64,000 nucleotides of DNA from the NCBI RefSeq assembly GCF_001753165.1, contig NZ_CP017448.1:948462-1012461 (forward strand), in the 5' to 3' direction. Under the pieces are notes generated by a model. It did not search any database, was not told the DNA's origin, and saw nothing but the letters and a program-made list of their open reading frames with translations. Position 1 is the first letter of the stretch; the number at the start of each line of letters is the position of its first letter. The DNA comes from Acidihalobacter aeolianus. GTDB lineage: Bacteria; Pseudomonadota; Gammaproteobacteria; DSM-5130; Acidihalobacteraceae. A program made the translations under genes and the position numbers. Below, piece by piece: positions 63,592 to 64,000 of the stretch.

Positions 63592-64000
63592 TCAGCTTAC
63601 GGAGACGCTGTGCCGTTTTGCTTTTTCCAATTTGGGCAGCGTGATCTCCAGTACGCCGTTGTCCATGCTCGCCTTAGCACTGCCGCCGTTGACCGGCGAC
63701 GGTAGCGCCACGGTGCGGCTGAACGAACCGCGGGTGATTTCGCTGCGGTAATAGTCGCCTTTTTCGTCCTTGCTCTCGTGCCGGGTTTCGCCCTTGATGG
63801 TGACGGCGTTTTCACCGACCGAAATGTCGATATCCTTCTTGTCGACGCCCGGCAGTTCCGCGCGCACGACCACCTCGGATTCGCGGTCGATGACGTCAAC
63901 CTTGGGCAGCTTCATGTCGGGCAGTGACATTTCTGGCGTGTTTGGCCATTCGAATCGCCAGGGTCGCATCCACCCGCGGCGCATGAACTGGTTGAACAGC
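63592..64000 (-). CDS. Hsp20/alpha-crystallin small heat-shock protein (5' end outside window)
   Basis: The C-terminal 136 codons are visible: an alpha-crystallin domain (PDMKLPKVDVIDRESEVVVRAELPGVDKKDIDISV, VTIKGETRH, ALPSPVNGGSAKASMDNGVLEITLPK) and short tail. The frame stays open to the right edge with codons L-F-N-Q-F before the Met at 63984, so the true start may lie outside. Holdases of this class bind unfolding proteins without ATP. Upstream of the glycogen cluster on the same strand, spaced 78 bp from the short GH57 gene. Confidence 0.9.
   Translation of the reverse strand, partial: LFNQFMRRGWMRPWRFEWPNTPEMSLPDMKLPKVDVIDRESEVVVRAELPGVDKKDIDISVGENAVTIKGETRHESKDEKGDYYRSEITRGSFSRTVALPSPVNGGSAKASMDNGVLEITLPKLEKAKRHSVSVS

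Overview
The window is about 64 kb of high-GC chromosome from a gammaproteobacterium. The evidence is the gene order mrdA-mrdB-mltB-rlpA-dacA-ybeD-lipB-lipA, lptD, a PhoP/PhoQ-type pair and amgK-murU. Glycogen metabolism of the GH57/GlgA type, an acetate permease of the SatP family and arsenic genes would fit a chemolithotrophic or acid-mine relative of the Ectothiorhodospiraceae (for example Acidihalobacter). That placement is inference and was not tested by any search. I saw no rRNA, tRNA, CRISPR array, prophage or complete insertion sequence.

Left part (1-14.6 kb): the envelope core. A 3'-truncated lptD and a zinc-LID adk lie on the minus strand. On the plus strand follow ppa and then a tightly overlapping run of rod-shape, peptidoglycan and lipoate genes: mrdA, mrdB, mltB, rlpA, dacA, D-amino-acid aminotransferase, ybeD, lipB, lipA. 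A GGDEF/EAL protein and a DUF218 (ElyC-like) protein come next. 14.6-23 kb: an OmpA-like protein, then a minus-strand run (unknown acidic protein, murU, amgK, GT39 glycosyltransferase) that includes the MurNAc recycling bypass. These are followed by a PAP2 phosphatase, an MFS transporter, a DsbA/FrnE thioredoxin and small envelope proteins. 23-29.7 kb: a glycine-zipper protein, a PepSY protein, a PhoP/PhoQ-like pair, a RibD-like reductase, a PEBP protein and a PerM/AI-2E-like permease.

29.8-39.6 kb: accessory metabolism. The btaA-btaB pair predicts phosphorus-free betaine lipids. Then come GNATs, a PatB/MalY lyase, SatP, a DyP peroxidase, a divergent arsI / arsC pair, a flavin monooxygenase, a short TauE and a cupin. 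39.6-45.4 kb: after an AT-rich leader, a three-gene signalling operon (hybrid-sensor-like histidine kinase, single-domain receiver, receiver-PAS-GGDEF-EAL effector). 45.4-55.9 kb: esterase, lgt, a polar-amino-acid-type ABC importer, a visibly broken diguanylate cyclase gene (two frameshifts and an 18-bp tandem duplication), an NCS1 permease with a PuuE-like deacetylase, a secreted proline/acid-repeat protein with a strong terminator, and a zinc alcohol dehydrogenase.

56-59.2 kb is a gene-poor, more AT-rich stretch with small orphan genes, a perfect 14-bp hairpin and a 263-bp MITE-like element with 27-31 bp imperfect terminal inverted repeats flanked by TA. The right end (59.2-64 kb) is a minus-strand glycogen cluster, hsp20 (5' truncated by the window) - GH57 - glgA - GH57. 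The observations most worth a second look are the betaine-lipid operon with a PHO-like half site, the MITE-like element, the arsI/arsC intergenic palindromes without a nearby arsR, and the decayed diguanylate cyclase.
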